Assembly (NCBI RefSeq): GCF_000739715.2
Contig: NZ_BBJC02000001.1
Coordinates: forward strand, 95 to 64,094
Origin: Falsirhodobacter sp. alg1
GTDB lineage: Bacteria; Pseudomonadota; Alphaproteobacteria; Rhodobacterales; Rhodobacteraceae
Reading direction: 5' to 3'
DNA: 64,000 bases
Shown here: piece after piece, positions 8,201-15,808 of the stretch
How the letters are laid out: every line of letters begins with the position of its first letter
Numbering within the stretch: position 1 is the stretch's first letter
Translations under genes and position numbers: made by a program
Notes under the pieces: model-generated
The model's input: only the letters and a program-made list of their open reading frames with translations
Told to the model about the DNA's origin: nothing
Databases searched by the model: none

Positions 8201-8499
8201 AGAGAAGCCCGCCGCTTCGACGTGGCGGCAGATCTTGGCTTCGTGTTTTGATTGCTGGAGTCAATCAAGGCGATACCCCTTTTGAAGTTGAATAAAACGA
8301 CTGCTTCGAGGACGTCATCGATTCTGATGGTAACTTGTTCCTTCGACCATTTCCCGTTGGGGAATGCTGCACTCACAGCATTTGCATCCTCCCAGCAGCC
8401 GTCGCTGAGTTCTGCGCAAAGAGCCGCGCATGCACCTGGCGCCGCAGGCGATGCGTCGGCCGCCGCAGCTAGCAGTTTTGGTATACCCATCAGCTTCAT
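8197..8499 (-). CDS. Possible HigB/RelE-like toxin
   Basis: 100 residues, partner of the HigA-ImmA/IrrE gene through an ATGA overlap at 8197-8200. The central part (CWEDANAVSAAFPNGK ... VTIRIDDVLEAVVLFNFKRG) follows the pattern of HigB-type mRNA interferases: a W, then a short helix ending in FP, then beta strands. The N-terminus is atypically alanine-rich and the usual C-terminal GTH motif is absent. The assignment rests mainly on gene order and weak resemblance. It may be degenerate or a different small partner. Confidence 0.45.
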   Translation of the reverse strand: MKLMGIPKLLAAAADASPAAPGACAALCAELSDGCWEDANAVSAAFPNGKWSKEQVTIRIDDVLEAVVLFNFKRGIALIDSSNQNTKPRSAATSKRRASL

Positions 8500-8540
8500 C
8501 GGCCCTCAGACAGCAGCATTCGGTAGACAGGATCATAAAC

Positions 8541-8616
8541 GTTCCCGTTTTGGGATCAACCCTCTTGCCAACTGGGATCAGGCGCGCCATGTTAAAAGTG
8601 TTCCCATTTTGGGAGC
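8541..8616. promoter_or_regulatory. Paired operator sites between divergent operons
   Basis: Two near-identical inverted repeats, TCCC-N5-GGGA with the same TTTT centre, lie at 8543-8555 and 8602-8614. They are 59 bp apart, inside a longer shared match (15 of 17 positions). They occupy the gap between the leftward HigB-like gene and the rightward ubiquitin-like operon, just upstream of the latter's start at 8637. The HTH of the HigA-ImmA/IrrE protein is the obvious candidate ligand. Confidence 0.5.
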
Positions 8617-8636
8617 TTAGAAAGGATGCCTAGATC

Positions 8637-9344
8637 ATGACTCCCCCTAACGATGCCCCTAACGATCTGAAGCAAGCGGCTGGCCAGCGTGGCTTTGCCT
8701 TTACGGTGAACGATCAGCACTTTGCCATCGACGACAACGATCCGAGCGGGCGCGACCTGCGCGCTGCTGCCAGACTCAATCCTGCCAGCTCCTACATCCT
8801 GATCGAAATTCGCGATCTAGGCACGACTTCCATCGGCCTTGACGATAAGGCGAAGCTTATCAAGGGCGAGGTTTCGGCCTTCCGTGCGTTTGAGAGCGAC
8901 CGCCTGTTCTCCTTCACACTCAACGAACGAGCATGGGAGTGGGGCGACGAGACGATTTCGGAAGACGAACTTCGGCGGTATGGCGAAGTCCCGCACGATC
9001 ATGACATCGTCCTCGATGGCCAGCATGACACGGTTATTGCACGAGGTGCCGTCGTGTCGCTTGCTGGCAAGAACGCGGAGCAATTTATCACCCGTCCGGT
9101 ACCGCCACGGGAGGTGACGATTGTGATCAATGGCCGCAAGCGCACTGTCCCTGCAGGGATGATCACATACGATACTGTGGTGAGCCTGGCCTTTCCGGAT
9201 GCCGCTCCAAATCCCGATATCATCTATACCGTTGGCTTCCGTCATGGCGGGCCCGCCCAACCCGAAGGCTCCCTCGTGGCGGGCCAATCCGTGCAAGTTC
9301 ATGAAGGGATGATTTTCGGTGCCACACCCACTAATCGCTCATAA
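8637..9344 (+). CDS. Multi-ubiquitin protein: three tandem ubiquitin-like domains
   Basis: 235 residues holding three beta-grasp repeats at about 20-89 (FAFTVNDQHFAI...), 91-153 (FSFTLNERAWEW...) and 158-228 (EVTIVINGRKRTVPAG...). Each opens with the strand pattern F/V-T-V/L/I-x-N. The last repeat, with YTVGFRHGG, PEGSLVAGQSVQVHEGM and an IFGATPTNRS tail, is typical of bacterial multi-ubiquitin proteins. There is no terminal Gly-Gly, so activation would need trimming or use the native end. It is followed, with overlaps, by E1 and DUF6527 genes. Such sets are known as bacterial ubiquitin-like conjugation systems, several linked to antiviral defence. The target here is unknown. An AAAGGA site precedes the ATG. 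Confidence 0.88.
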   Translation: MTPPNDAPNDLKQAAGQRGFAFTVNDQHFAIDDNDPSGRDLRAAARLNPASSYILIEIRDLGTTSIGLDDKAKLIKGEVSAFRAFESDRLFSFTLNERAWEWGDETISEDELRRYGEVPHDHDIVLDGQHDTVIARGAVVSLAGKNAEQFITRPVPPREVTIVINGRKRTVPAGMITYDTVVSLAFPDAAPNPDIIYTVGFRHGGPAQPEGSLVAGQSVQVHEGMIFGATPTNRS

Positions 9345-10494
9345 TCCCGACCTCGCGCGCCTTCAGGACGAAGGTTTCGACATCGAAATCAACGGCAATC
9401 ACTTGGTCGTTCACGACGTACCCTACGTGAATGATCGGAAAGAGGTCTGCCTTGGAAAGCTAGTTTCCGATTTGACACTTAGCGGAGATGTCACCGTTTC
9501 CCCACAGAACCATGTTGCGATGTTTGCTGGGGATCAACCTTGCGATATGGCCGGTCAGCCTATCGCAGCCATTACCTATCATGATCAACGTCAGGACTTG
9601 GGAGGCGGCCTAATTGTAGACCGGGCGTTCTCCAACAAGCCGCTGGAGGGTTATAGAGATTACTATCATAAGATCACGACCTATGTCGGGATAATCTCCA
9701 ACCCGGCCGCTGCCCTTGATCCCTCGGCAACACCCCGGACCTTCCAGGTCCGGGGTGGCGAAGAGAACAGCCCGTTTCAATACTTAGACACCGCAAGCAC
9801 CCGCGCTGGCATAAGTCAAATCACTGACAAACTGGCGGTAGAGCGGGCTGTGATCGTGGGACTCGGAGGTACGGGCGCTTACTTGCTGGACCTGCTTGCC
9901 AAGACACCTGTCCGCAGGATCGATCTATTCGACGGCGACCGATTCCTTCAGCACAATGCCTTCCGAGGGCCTGGTGCGCCGTCCGTCGACATCCTACGAA
10001 CCAAACCGTGGAAGGTGGACTACTGGCACGCGATTTACAGCAATATGCACAAAGGCATCGTTGCCAACCGCATGTATCTTGGGGATGGAAACCTTGAACA
10101 GCTCGCGGGAGCTGACATCGTGTTTCTTTGCATGGATGCAGGACCTGCGAAGATGGGGATTATCCGGGGGCTTGAGCGACTGGACCTTCCCTTCATCGAC
10201 GTCGGAATGGGGCTCGATTTAGTAGACGACCATATCATCGGCCAAGTTCGGGTCACTTCAAGCACGCGCGAAAAACGAGATCATGTTTGGAACGGGCGTG
10301 TTGCCATGACGGGCGGTGACAACGATCTTTACGGTCGTAATATTCAGGTAGCCGACCTCAATGCCCTCAATGCGACCTTGGCCATCGGGCGCTGGAAACG
10401 AATGGTGGGCTTTTACCTGGACCTCGAGCATGAGCACCATTCCGTCTACGCTGTCGATGGAAACCACTTGTTGAACGAGGAACGGTTACCATGA
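9319..10494 (+). CDS. ThiF/E1-family ubiquitin-like activating enzyme with long N-terminal domain
   Basis: 391 residues, GTG start at 9319 overlapping the ubiquitin-like gene by 26 bp. Residues about 176-391 are the adenylating domain: nucleotide loop GLGGTG at 181-186, then D206 and the N213-x-x-R216 pair (FDGDRFLQHNAFR) that hold ATP. C271 (FLCMDAG) is a candidate conserved cysteine. The C-terminal VADLNALNATLAIGRWK is typical of E1 proteins in multi-ubiquitin operons. The first 165 residues are a separate domain, perhaps an E2-like or adaptor module; I cannot name it with certainty. No separate E2 gene is visible, so this domain may take part in transfer. Confidence 0.88.
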   Translation: MPHPLIAHNPDLARLQDEGFDIEINGNHLVVHDVPYVNDRKEVCLGKLVSDLTLSGDVTVSPQNHVAMFAGDQPCDMAGQPIAAITYHDQRQDLGGGLIVDRAFSNKPLEGYRDYYHKITTYVGIISNPAAALDPSATPRTFQVRGGEENSPFQYLDTASTRAGISQITDKLAVERAVIVGLGGTGAYLLDLLAKTPVRRIDLFDGDRFLQHNAFRGPGAPSVDILRTKPWKVDYWHAIYSNMHKGIVANRMYLGDGNLEQLAGADIVFLCMDAGPAKMGIIRGLERLDLPFIDVGMGLDLVDDHIIGQVRVTSSTREKRDHVWNGRVAMTGGDNDLYGRNIQVADLNALNATLAIGRWKRMVGFYLDLEHEHHSVYAVDGNHLLNEERLP

Positions 10495-10943
10495 AGGTTG
10501 ACCGCCTCAAAACTGCTTTCGTAAAGGAAATCCCGGAGAGCCTTGAGCCGGGTATTCTTTACCTTGCCCTCGATTTCGATGCGATGGCTCATCTTTGCGC
10601 CTGTGGCTGCGGGCGCGAAGTTTCCACGCCGATTAGTCCTACGGACTGGAAGATCACTTGGAATGGCGTGGGCATGAGCGTGCGCCCGTCAATCGGCAAC
10701 GGGTCGCTGGCGTGTCGTTCGCACTATGTCATCGAGGGTGGACGGATCAACTGGTGTGCTCCGATGTCAGATCGAGATATCAAGACGGAGCAGGCAAGGA
10801 CAGCCAAGGCAAAAGGACTGGTGCCGACGCTACCTCCCGTTGATGGAAAAACAGCGACTGAACCTCAGGCCGTTGCTTCCTTCCCTGAGCCTGTGCACGT
10901 ATCTTGGCTCGTAACGCTCTGGCACCGCCTTTTCAAAAGATAG
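10491..10943 (+). CDS. DUF6527-family metalloprotein, likely ubiquitin-like processing enzyme
   Basis: 150 residues, starting in an ATGA overlap with the E1 gene. The family signature is clear: HLCACGCGREV (H34, C36, C38, C40), then SIGNGSLACRSHYVI (C75, H78) and GRINWC. These Cys/His residues look like metal ligands. DUF6527 proteins accompany multi-ubiquitin and E1 genes and are thought to act as proteases that mature or remove the modifier; that is family knowledge, not visible here. The C-terminal 50 residues are proline-rich and end in a basic-aromatic stretch (WLVTLWHRLFKR). It is the last gene before a strong hairpin at 10977. Confidence 0.82.
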   Translation: MKVDRLKTAFVKEIPESLEPGILYLALDFDAMAHLCACGCGREVSTPISPTDWKITWNGVGMSVRPSIGNGSLACRSHYVIEGGRINWCAPMSDRDIKTEQARTAKAKGLVPTLPPVDGKTATEPQAVASFPEPVHVSWLVTLWHRLFKR

Positions 10944-10976
10944 AAATGACTACCTATCAGCTGTGAAGGCTAAAAT

Positions 10977-11006
10977 GCAGCAGTGCGGCACCGGTCGCAC
11001 TGCTGC
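10977..11006 (+). terminator. Terminator-like hairpin after the ubiquitin-like operon
   Basis: A perfect 11-bp stem (GCAGCAGTGCG/CGCACTGCTGC) with an 8-nt loop lies 34 bp after the DUF6527 stop. The following sequence, GTCTTGTTG, is only moderately T-rich, so Rho-independent function is likely but not certain. Confidence 0.6.
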
Positions 11007-11063
11007 GTCTTGTTGATGTCCAAGCAGCCAGAAACATGATTTTTTTCATCTTGGCCTGCTTAG

Positions 11064-11645
11064 TCATCGATATGTTCCGCCACGACAGCGAGCGATAGTC
11101 ATGCGGCTGCACCCATAGCGACGAGCGAGATCCGAAACCGTCACTCCAGCCTGCAACTCAGCGCGGATACTCTGCTTCTGTGTCTCTGACAGAGTGGAGG
11201 GACGCCCAATAATCTTTCCTTGCGACCGGGCGCGGGCCATACCCGCATGGGTCCGCTCGATCAGCAATTCGCGCTCGAATTGCGCGACGGCGTTCAAGAT
11301 GGTCATGGTGAACTGTCCGGCTGGACTGGTCAGGTCGCTGCCGCCTAGGGCGAGGCAGTGAACGCGCACCTGCATTCCGGCAAGCAGGCTGACGGTCTGC
11401 GCCACGTCCATCGCATCGCGGCCGAGCCGGTCCATCTTCGTGACCACCAGCACGTCCCCCTCCTCCAGCCGATCGATCAGGCGGGCGAACATCGGGCGCT
11501 GCTGCGCGGGCACGCTGCCCGAGATGGTCTCGGAAACGATCCGGCGCTTCGGGATGGTGAAGCCGGCCGTCTCCAGCTCCTGCACCTGGTTCTCGATGGT
11601 CTGCTGGATGGTGGAGACGCGGACATAGGCAAAGGTGCGGGACAT
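11064..11645 (-). CDS. Serine recombinase of the resolvase/invertase family
   Basis: 193 residues from ATG 11645 (a start at 11675 would add 10). The N-terminal catalytic domain shows YVRVST with the nucleophilic serine, KMDRLGRDAMD (the conserved arginines) and FERELLIERTHAGMARARSQGK at the start of helix E. A C-terminal helix-turn-helix (VSDLARRYGCSRMTIARC) follows. This is the architecture of Tn3-type resolvases. It borders the defence island and may have mobilised or resolved it. An inverted repeat lies upstream at 11732-11759. Confidence 0.9.
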   Translation of the reverse strand: MSRTFAYVRVSTIQQTIENQVQELETAGFTIPKRRIVSETISGSVPAQQRPMFARLIDRLEEGDVLVVTKMDRLGRDAMDVAQTVSLLAGMQVRVHCLALGGSDLTSPAGQFTMTILNAVAQFERELLIERTHAGMARARSQGKIIGRPSTLSETQKQSIRAELQAGVTVSDLARRYGCSRMTIARCRGGTYR

Positions 11646-11731
11646 AGGCAAAAACCGTTCAAAAGGGTTGCTCACATCCTAGATGTTCATAACCCCCGCG
11701 CAAGACCCGTTTTGAGCACCCTTACCCACCC

Positions 11732-11759
11732 CTGTTCAAAACCGTTCCATTCTGAACAG
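11732..11759. repeat. Inverted repeat upstream of the resolvase
   Basis: CTGTTCA (11732-11738) and TGAACAG (11753-11759) form a perfect 7-bp inverted repeat spaced by 14 bp, about 90 bp before the resolvase start. Related TTCAAAA half-sites occur near 11660. This fits a res subsite or a resolvase operator, but no complete three-subsite res could be drawn. Confidence 0.4.
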
Positions 11760-11811
11760 GGAAACATCGTGGCTCAGAGCCCTAAGCCGACATTCGTGAT
11801 CAGCTGAGCAG

Positions 11812-11877
11812 TTGCAGCGTATGATCCTGACCCATGGCTGGCCCGGATCGGTGCTGGAGTTCCGCCACGTCATCGGG
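11812..11877 (+). pseudogene. Epoxide hydrolase fragment
   Basis: The frame reads MILTHGWPGSVLEFRHVIG and stops abruptly where the IS21 terminus begins. HGWPGS followed by VLEF and VIG is the oxyanion-hole region of the alpha/beta-hydrolase epoxide hydrolase family. A stop codon lies in frame 24 bp before the ATG, so only a piece of about 20 codons survives. It records an old insertion or deletion. Confidence 0.6.
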
Positions 11878-12259
11878 TGTCAATCGGCACGCAAAACTGA
11901 CCCCCTATCGGCGTCCAAAATTGACCCCCTTGAAGCGGTTTGCGCCGGGGCCTGAGCCGACGGAACTGATCAGTGGTGGAGGCGGGTCAGGCCCCGGTCA
12001 TGCGCGGTTTTTGAAGCGCCAAGACTCGTTGCCGGTCTCGATGATCTCGCAATGATGGGTGAGCCGATCGAGGAGCGCCGTGGTCATCTTGGCATCGCCG
12101 AAGACCGTCGGCCATTCGCCGAAGGCAAGGTTCGTGGTGACGATGATCGAGGTGCGCTCGTAGAGGCGGCTGATCAGGTGGAACAGCAGCTGGCCGCCTG
12201 ACTGGGCGAAGGGCAGATAGCCCAGTTCGTCCAGGATGACGAAGTCGAGGCGGGTCAGG
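11878..12259 (-). mobile_element. IS21-family remnant with terminal repeats
   Basis: It starts at TGTCAATCGG (11878) and shows two spaced repeats containing AAACTGACCCCCTATCGG and AAATTGACCCCC, a terminal pattern of one IS21 subgroup. It differs from the element at 1-388, so the two are separate acquisitions. Its istB is cut at 12259 by the IS3 element, and no istA part is present on the other side. Confidence 0.7.
11998..12259 (-). pseudogene. istB: Truncated istB (IS21 helper ATPase), C-terminal part
   Basis: The leftward frame reads [53 protein letters not shown] and [17 protein letters not shown] before the stop at 11998-12000. These are the Walker B (ILDELGY), sensor (TTNLAF) and arginine-finger (LLDRLTHH) regions of IstB. 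The Walker A half is missing because the IS3 element joins at 12260. Confidence 0.85.
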
Positions 12260-12326
12260 TGACCTGCCCCCCGCGAAATCCCTCACCGTAATGTAGAGTC
12301 TGCGCCAACTCTGAAGGAGCAGACAC

Positions 12327-12590
12327 ATGCGAAAGAGCCGTTTCACCGAGGCGCAAATCATCGGAATGATCAAGGAGCAGGAGGCCGGGATGCCGACTGC
12401 GGAAGTGTGCCGTAGGCATGGGCTGAGCACTGCGACGTTCTACAAGCTGAAGGCCAAGTATGGCGGCATGGAGGTGTCCGAGGCTGCCAGGCTAAAGGCC
12501 CTTGAGGACGAGAATGCCAAGCTGAAGCGCCTGCTTGCGGACACCATGCTGGACAATGTCGTGTTGAAAGACCTGCTGGGAAAGAACTGA
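12327..12590 (+). CDS. IS3-family transposase OrfA
   Basis: 87 residues. An N-terminal helix-turn-helix ([16 protein letters not shown] ... [20 protein letters not shown]) is followed by a leucine-zipper-like helix ([20 protein letters not shown]). This is the DNA-binding and regulatory half of IS407-group transposases. The sequence G GGA AAG at 12578-12584, read just before the stop, fits the X XXY YYZ heptamer for -1 frameshifting into orfB. Confidence 0.92.
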   Translation: MRKSRFTEAQIIGMIKEQEAGMPTAEVCRRHGLSTATFYKLKAKYGGMEVSEAARLKALEDENAKLKRLLADTMLDNVVLKDLLGKN

Positions 12591-12595
12591 CGACA

Positions 12596-13486
12596 TTGAC
12601 GAAGCGGCGAGATGCGGCGCTCCGGGTGATGCGGGATCATGACATCTCGCAGCGCCGGGCCTGTAGGCTGGTTGGTGTCGATCCCAAGACCGTTCGGCGT
12701 GAACGCCCGCCGGACAGTGCCGATATCCGCCAAGAGATGCAGGAGATCGCCGGCAAGCGGCGTCGGTTCGGGTATCGCCGGATCGGGGTCCTGCTGGAAC
12801 GCAAGGGCATGATCATGAACCACAAGAAGCTGTATCGCATCTATCGCGAGGAAGGGCTTTCGGTGAAACGACGGCGAGGCCGGAAACGGGCGCGCGTCAC
12901 GAGGACGCCGATGCCGGTTGCCGCGTGGCCCAACGCGCGCTGGTCGTTGGACTTCGTGTCCGACAGCTTTGGCGCGTCGCGGAAGTTCCGGATCCTGGCG
13001 GTGATTGATGACTGCACCCGGGAATGCCTGTGCCTCGTCGCGGACACCAGCCTGTCAGGGGCGCGTGTCGCCCGGGAACTCAGCTCCCTGATCCGGATTT
13101 ACGGCAAGCCGGGTTGCATCGTCAGTGACAATGGCACCGAGTTCACCAGTCGGGCCATCCTCAAATGGGCCGACGAGAACGAGGTGCCGTGGCACTACAT
13201 CGACCCAGGCAAGCCCCAGCAGAATGCCTTCGTCGAAAGCTTCAACGGCAGCCTGCGGGACGAGCTACTCAACGAAGAAATCTTCGACAGCTTGGACGAC
13301 GCACGGCGAAAGCTGGCGCTCTGGCGCTACGACTACAACACGATCAGGCCACACTCGTCCCTGGCCAACCAGACGCCGCAGCAAGCGCGCCGGACGCTTG
13401 AGCAATTTGAGGGCTTCGCGCCCGGCGCGCTTGCGAAAGATGACCAAGCCGAATACCGAAATCCAAACTGCAGACTCTCGTTATGA
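12596..13486 (+). CDS. IS3-family transposase OrfB (DDE integrase)
   Basis: 296 residues from a TTG codon, though the natural product is probably an OrfAB fusion made by -1 frameshifting at 12578-12584. The upstream frame is open and would read [12 protein letters not shown] across the junction. The rve-type core shows WSLDFVSD (first D), VSDNGTEF (second D) and [17 protein letters not shown] (E). The reading frame is intact to RLSL, so the element may be active. Confidence 0.9.
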   Translation: MTKRRDAALRVMRDHDISQRRACRLVGVDPKTVRRERPPDSADIRQEMQEIAGKRRRFGYRRIGVLLERKGMIMNHKKLYRIYREEGLSVKRRRGRKRARVTRTPMPVAAWPNARWSLDFVSDSFGASRKFRILAVIDDCTRECLCLVADTSLSGARVARELSSLIRIYGKPGCIVSDNGTEFTSRAILKWADENEVPWHYIDPGKPQQNAFVESFNGSLRDELLNEEIFDSLDDARRKLALWRYDYNTIRPHSSLANQTPQQARRTLEQFEGFAPGALAKDDQAEYRNPNCRLSL

Positions 13487-13512
13487 ATGAGGGACCAGTG
13501 GGGGGCAGGTCA

Positions 13513-14039
13513 ACCCGGCAGAGAAACAAGCCGCGGCCTACCGATGTTGTGACGCCACTCTACTCGCAAAAATCGCCCGCAACACCGGAGCACCGAAGCG
13601 TGTACGATAAAAGCCCACTCCCGCGCGCAGATATTCTTACCTCAGATCCCGGAGGTCTATCGGGACAATGGTATCGAGAGGGCCAAAGCTCTAGCCGAAC
13701 GGACCTCGGAGTATCTCCATATTTTGGCGAGATTTGCGATCAGCAAGCTCCGTGCGATCAACAATTCTGAAGCCCCCCGGATCACAACGGGTACATTTAG
13801 TTGGACAGCTATAAGATAGCCTGAGCGTATATTGAATACCTTGACCTAAAAACTCCGGCAACATCGCTACGATGCAACCAGTCTCTAACTAGAACCCGGG
13901 CAGAGGCCGCTGCAGGTCAGTTTATCCGGCTTCAAGCTGTCCCATGCCTACGAAAACCGGTCCCGATCCCGCACGAGAAGACGGATACGGTCCGGCAGAC
14001 GTGTATCACTACATATCTGCCGGTTTATACCCAGAAACG
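13513..14039. other. Island-core junction without a recognised gene
   Basis: 527 bp between the IS3 right end and the SDR stop. A plus-strand frame at about 13571-13816 is open and reads plausible protein (IFLPQIPEVYRDNG, then RTSEYLHILARFA), but it has no start of its own and no family I know, so it looks like a gene remnant. The rest shows no gene, tRNA or clear attachment repeat. Confidence 0.5.
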
Positions 14040-14933
14040 TCATGCCACGCCGGAACCACCCGTCGCACCATAGACTTCACCCGTAATGTAACTGCCTTCA
14101 TGGCTTGCCAAAAACACATAGATGGGTGCGATTTCGGCGGGCTGGCCCGGTCGGCCAAAGGATGTCTGCCCCCCGAACTGCGTGAGCTTGTCCTGCGGCT
14201 GTCCACCCGAGGGTTGCAATGGCGTCCAGAAAGGACCCGGTGCTACCACATTGGCACGGATGCCCTTGCTGATCATCTGCTTTGACAGCGCTTGGGTATA
14301 GGCCACGATCCCCGCTTTTGTCGTGGCATAATCCAGCAGAATATCCGACGGTGAATACGCCTGCACCGAGGCTGTGGTCACGATGGCTGACCCTGGTGGC
14401 ATATGCGGCGTCGCTGCCTGTGCGATCCAGTGCATCGCATAAAGGTTCGTTTTCATCGTCCTGTCGAAATCCGCTGTCGTAAGCTCGTCTATGCTGTCGC
14501 GGAATTGCTGGTGCCCTGCGTTGATTACAAGTGTATCCAGACCGCCAAGCTCGGCCACGGCTTTTGCAACCATGTCCTTGCACCAATCCTCATTCGTAAT
14601 GTCACCGGGAAGCAGGACGGCATTGCGCCCTTCCGCGCGGATCAGCGCAGCAACCGCCTCTGCATCGGTGCTCTCACTCTCCAGATAGGAAAGCGCGACA
14701 TCTGCACCTTCGCGGGCAAAGGCAATGGCAACGGCACGGCCGATACCGGAATCACCACCGGTGATCATTGCCCGTCGACCAACCAGTTTGCCGGACCCGC
14801 GATAGCTGTCCTCGCCATGATCCGGCAGCGGGTCCATTGCGGTAACTTTTCCGGGCGCAGGCTGCGGCTGTCGGGGAAATGGCGGCTGGGGGTACAGTGT
14901 GCGGGGATCCTGAAGGCGCGGTGTATCGGTCAT
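14040..14933 (-). CDS. SDR-family oxidoreductase (YghA-like)
   Basis: 297 residues with an N-terminal extension rich in Pro and Gln, as in the YghA subgroup of short-chain dehydrogenases. The Rossmann fold shows ITGGDSGIGRA (TGxxxGIG), NAG in VINAGHQ, a catalytic Ser in TTASVQ, and Y-x-x-x-K in DYATTKAG. It binds NAD(P)H; the substrate cannot be told. An AAGGAG site precedes the ATG at 14933. It is monocistronic and marks the return to host-like sequence after the island. Confidence 0.9.
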   Translation of the reverse strand: MTDTPRLQDPRTLYPQPPFPRQPQPAPGKVTAMDPLPDHGEDSYRGSGKLVGRRAMITGGDSGIGRAVAIAFAREGADVALSYLESESTDAEAVAALIRAEGRNAVLLPGDITNEDWCKDMVAKAVAELGGLDTLVINAGHQQFRDSIDELTTADFDRTMKTNLYAMHWIAQAATPHMPPGSAIVTTASVQAYSPSDILLDYATTKAGIVAYTQALSKQMISKGIRANVVAPGPFWTPLQPSGGQPQDKLTQFGGQTSFGRPGQPAEIAPIYVFLASHEGSYITGEVYGATGGSGVA

Positions 14934-15080
14934 GAAAACTTCTCCTTGGATTTACCCAGAAACGCGATGTGCGGTTCAATGTTCCAAAAGAGACGCAAGG
15001 AGAGGCCCGTCATGCTGTCCGACCCCACCTGCGCTGCCGGAGATGCGAGAGGGGATACGTGGCGCTTTTTCCCGGGTGGA

Positions 15081-15476
15081 TCAGAAATCATGCGGCTTCA
15101 AAGCCTCGGCTTCGCATTGCTGCCACGCCGCCGTTCTCTGTTCCAATGTGACGTCACCGGAAAAGGTTGAAGGCGCGGTGTACATACATGCCGAATGGAC
15201 GGCTTCTTTTATCTGCACCTCGATACAGGCTTCTCGCGATAACGGCGGTGTATCGGGATTCCCGATAACCATATAGGGGTTCGCGTCACAACTCTTACCG
15301 TAATAGTCTACCCGTTCAGCTACCGATGCATCCAGCAGCCATCTTGGCCCCCCGGTACGGTCCGGATCAGGCGCCGGCTGACAGCTCCCCGTACCCAAGC
15401 ACACATCACAGCCATTGAGCGCAACGGATACCACAATTGCCGTGCTGCCCAGAACTACCCAACGCATCCAGTTCAT
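15081..15476 (-). CDS. Hypothetical lipoprotein
   Basis: 131 residues if started at ATG 15476; longer in-frame starts would bury the signal sequence. MNWMRWVVLGSTAIVVSVAL is a signal peptide, with lipobox LNGC and acylated C23. The mature part is rich in cysteine (CLGTGSC, SCDANPY, EACIEV, SACMY, QQCEAE), suggesting disulfides in the periplasm. No family recognised. It stands alone between the SDR and regA. Confidence 0.65.
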   Translation of the reverse strand: MNWMRWVVLGSTAIVVSVALNGCDVCLGTGSCQPAPDPDRTGGPRWLLDASVAERVDYYGKSCDANPYMVIGNPDTPPLSREACIEVQIKEAVHSACMYTAPSTFSGDVTLEQRTAAWQQCEAEALKPHDF

Positions 15477-15808
15477 TTGTCGTGATCCTTTTGCAGCTCG
15501 CTCAAGGGTCTTTTGTGACACGATCGCTTGATGGTCGAAACCCTGGCGTGCCGCCGTATGCCGCATGAACAAGGCCTCGCCCCGCCATCAGGGCAAAAAG
15601 CGCAATGCCCCCGGCAAGGCAACGTCAATGACCGGATTGCTTTCCTGCCATACCGTCCCTGACAGGAAAGCCTATACATTAATCCTGCTGTATAGAAGAA
15701 CGCACCCTGAAATTCAGGCGATCCACCAGCCAAAGAAGACTGCTTTGCCCCTGCCCGAACCGCGCCAGCCTTTAGCCTGCTACGCCGCCAAACGGCGATA
15801 GCTGCCGT
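15477..15808. other. Intergenic region downstream of regA
   Basis: 332 bp with no convincing gene. A 9-bp inverted repeat (GCTTTCCTG 15639-15647, CAGGAAAGC 15663-15671) could be a protein site or hairpin. A small CGCCG/CGGCG hairpin at about 15783-15798 lies just after the regA stop. Confidence 0.5.

Larger units (their letters stand above)
11676..11997. other. Gene-poor junction between resolvase and IS21 remnant
   Basis: This 322-bp stretch holds the inverted repeat at 11732-11759, a short epoxide-hydrolase relic ending at 11877, and the terminal repeats of an IS21-type element from 11878. No intact gene was seen. Confidence 0.7.
12260..13512 (+). mobile_element. IS3-family element, IS407 group
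   Basis: A 1,253-bp element with imperfect terminal inverted repeats starting TGACCTGCCCCCC at both ends (12260-12272 and 13500-13512) and a further shared TCCCTCA a few bases inside. It carries orfA and orfB in overlapping-frame arrangement. The flanks (CAGG left, ACCC right) do not match, so no target duplication is visible and one flank has probably been rearranged. Confidence 0.88.

Noticed and set aside
8315-8590. 91-aa leftward frame beginning MARLIPVGKRVDPKTG
   Set aside because: It overlaps the HigB-like gene in another frame, contains one of the operator palindromes, and its cysteine- and arginine-rich tail does not look like a folded protein. The HigB-like frame is coupled to the HigA-type gene and is preferred.
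12260-13512. 4-bp target-site duplication around the IS3 element
   Set aside because: The flanks CAGG and ACCC differ, so no duplication can be claimed.
13571-13816. Plus-strand open frame after the IS3 element
   Set aside because: Reads like protein in part, but has no start, no ribosome-binding site and no family match; treated as a remnant, not a gene.
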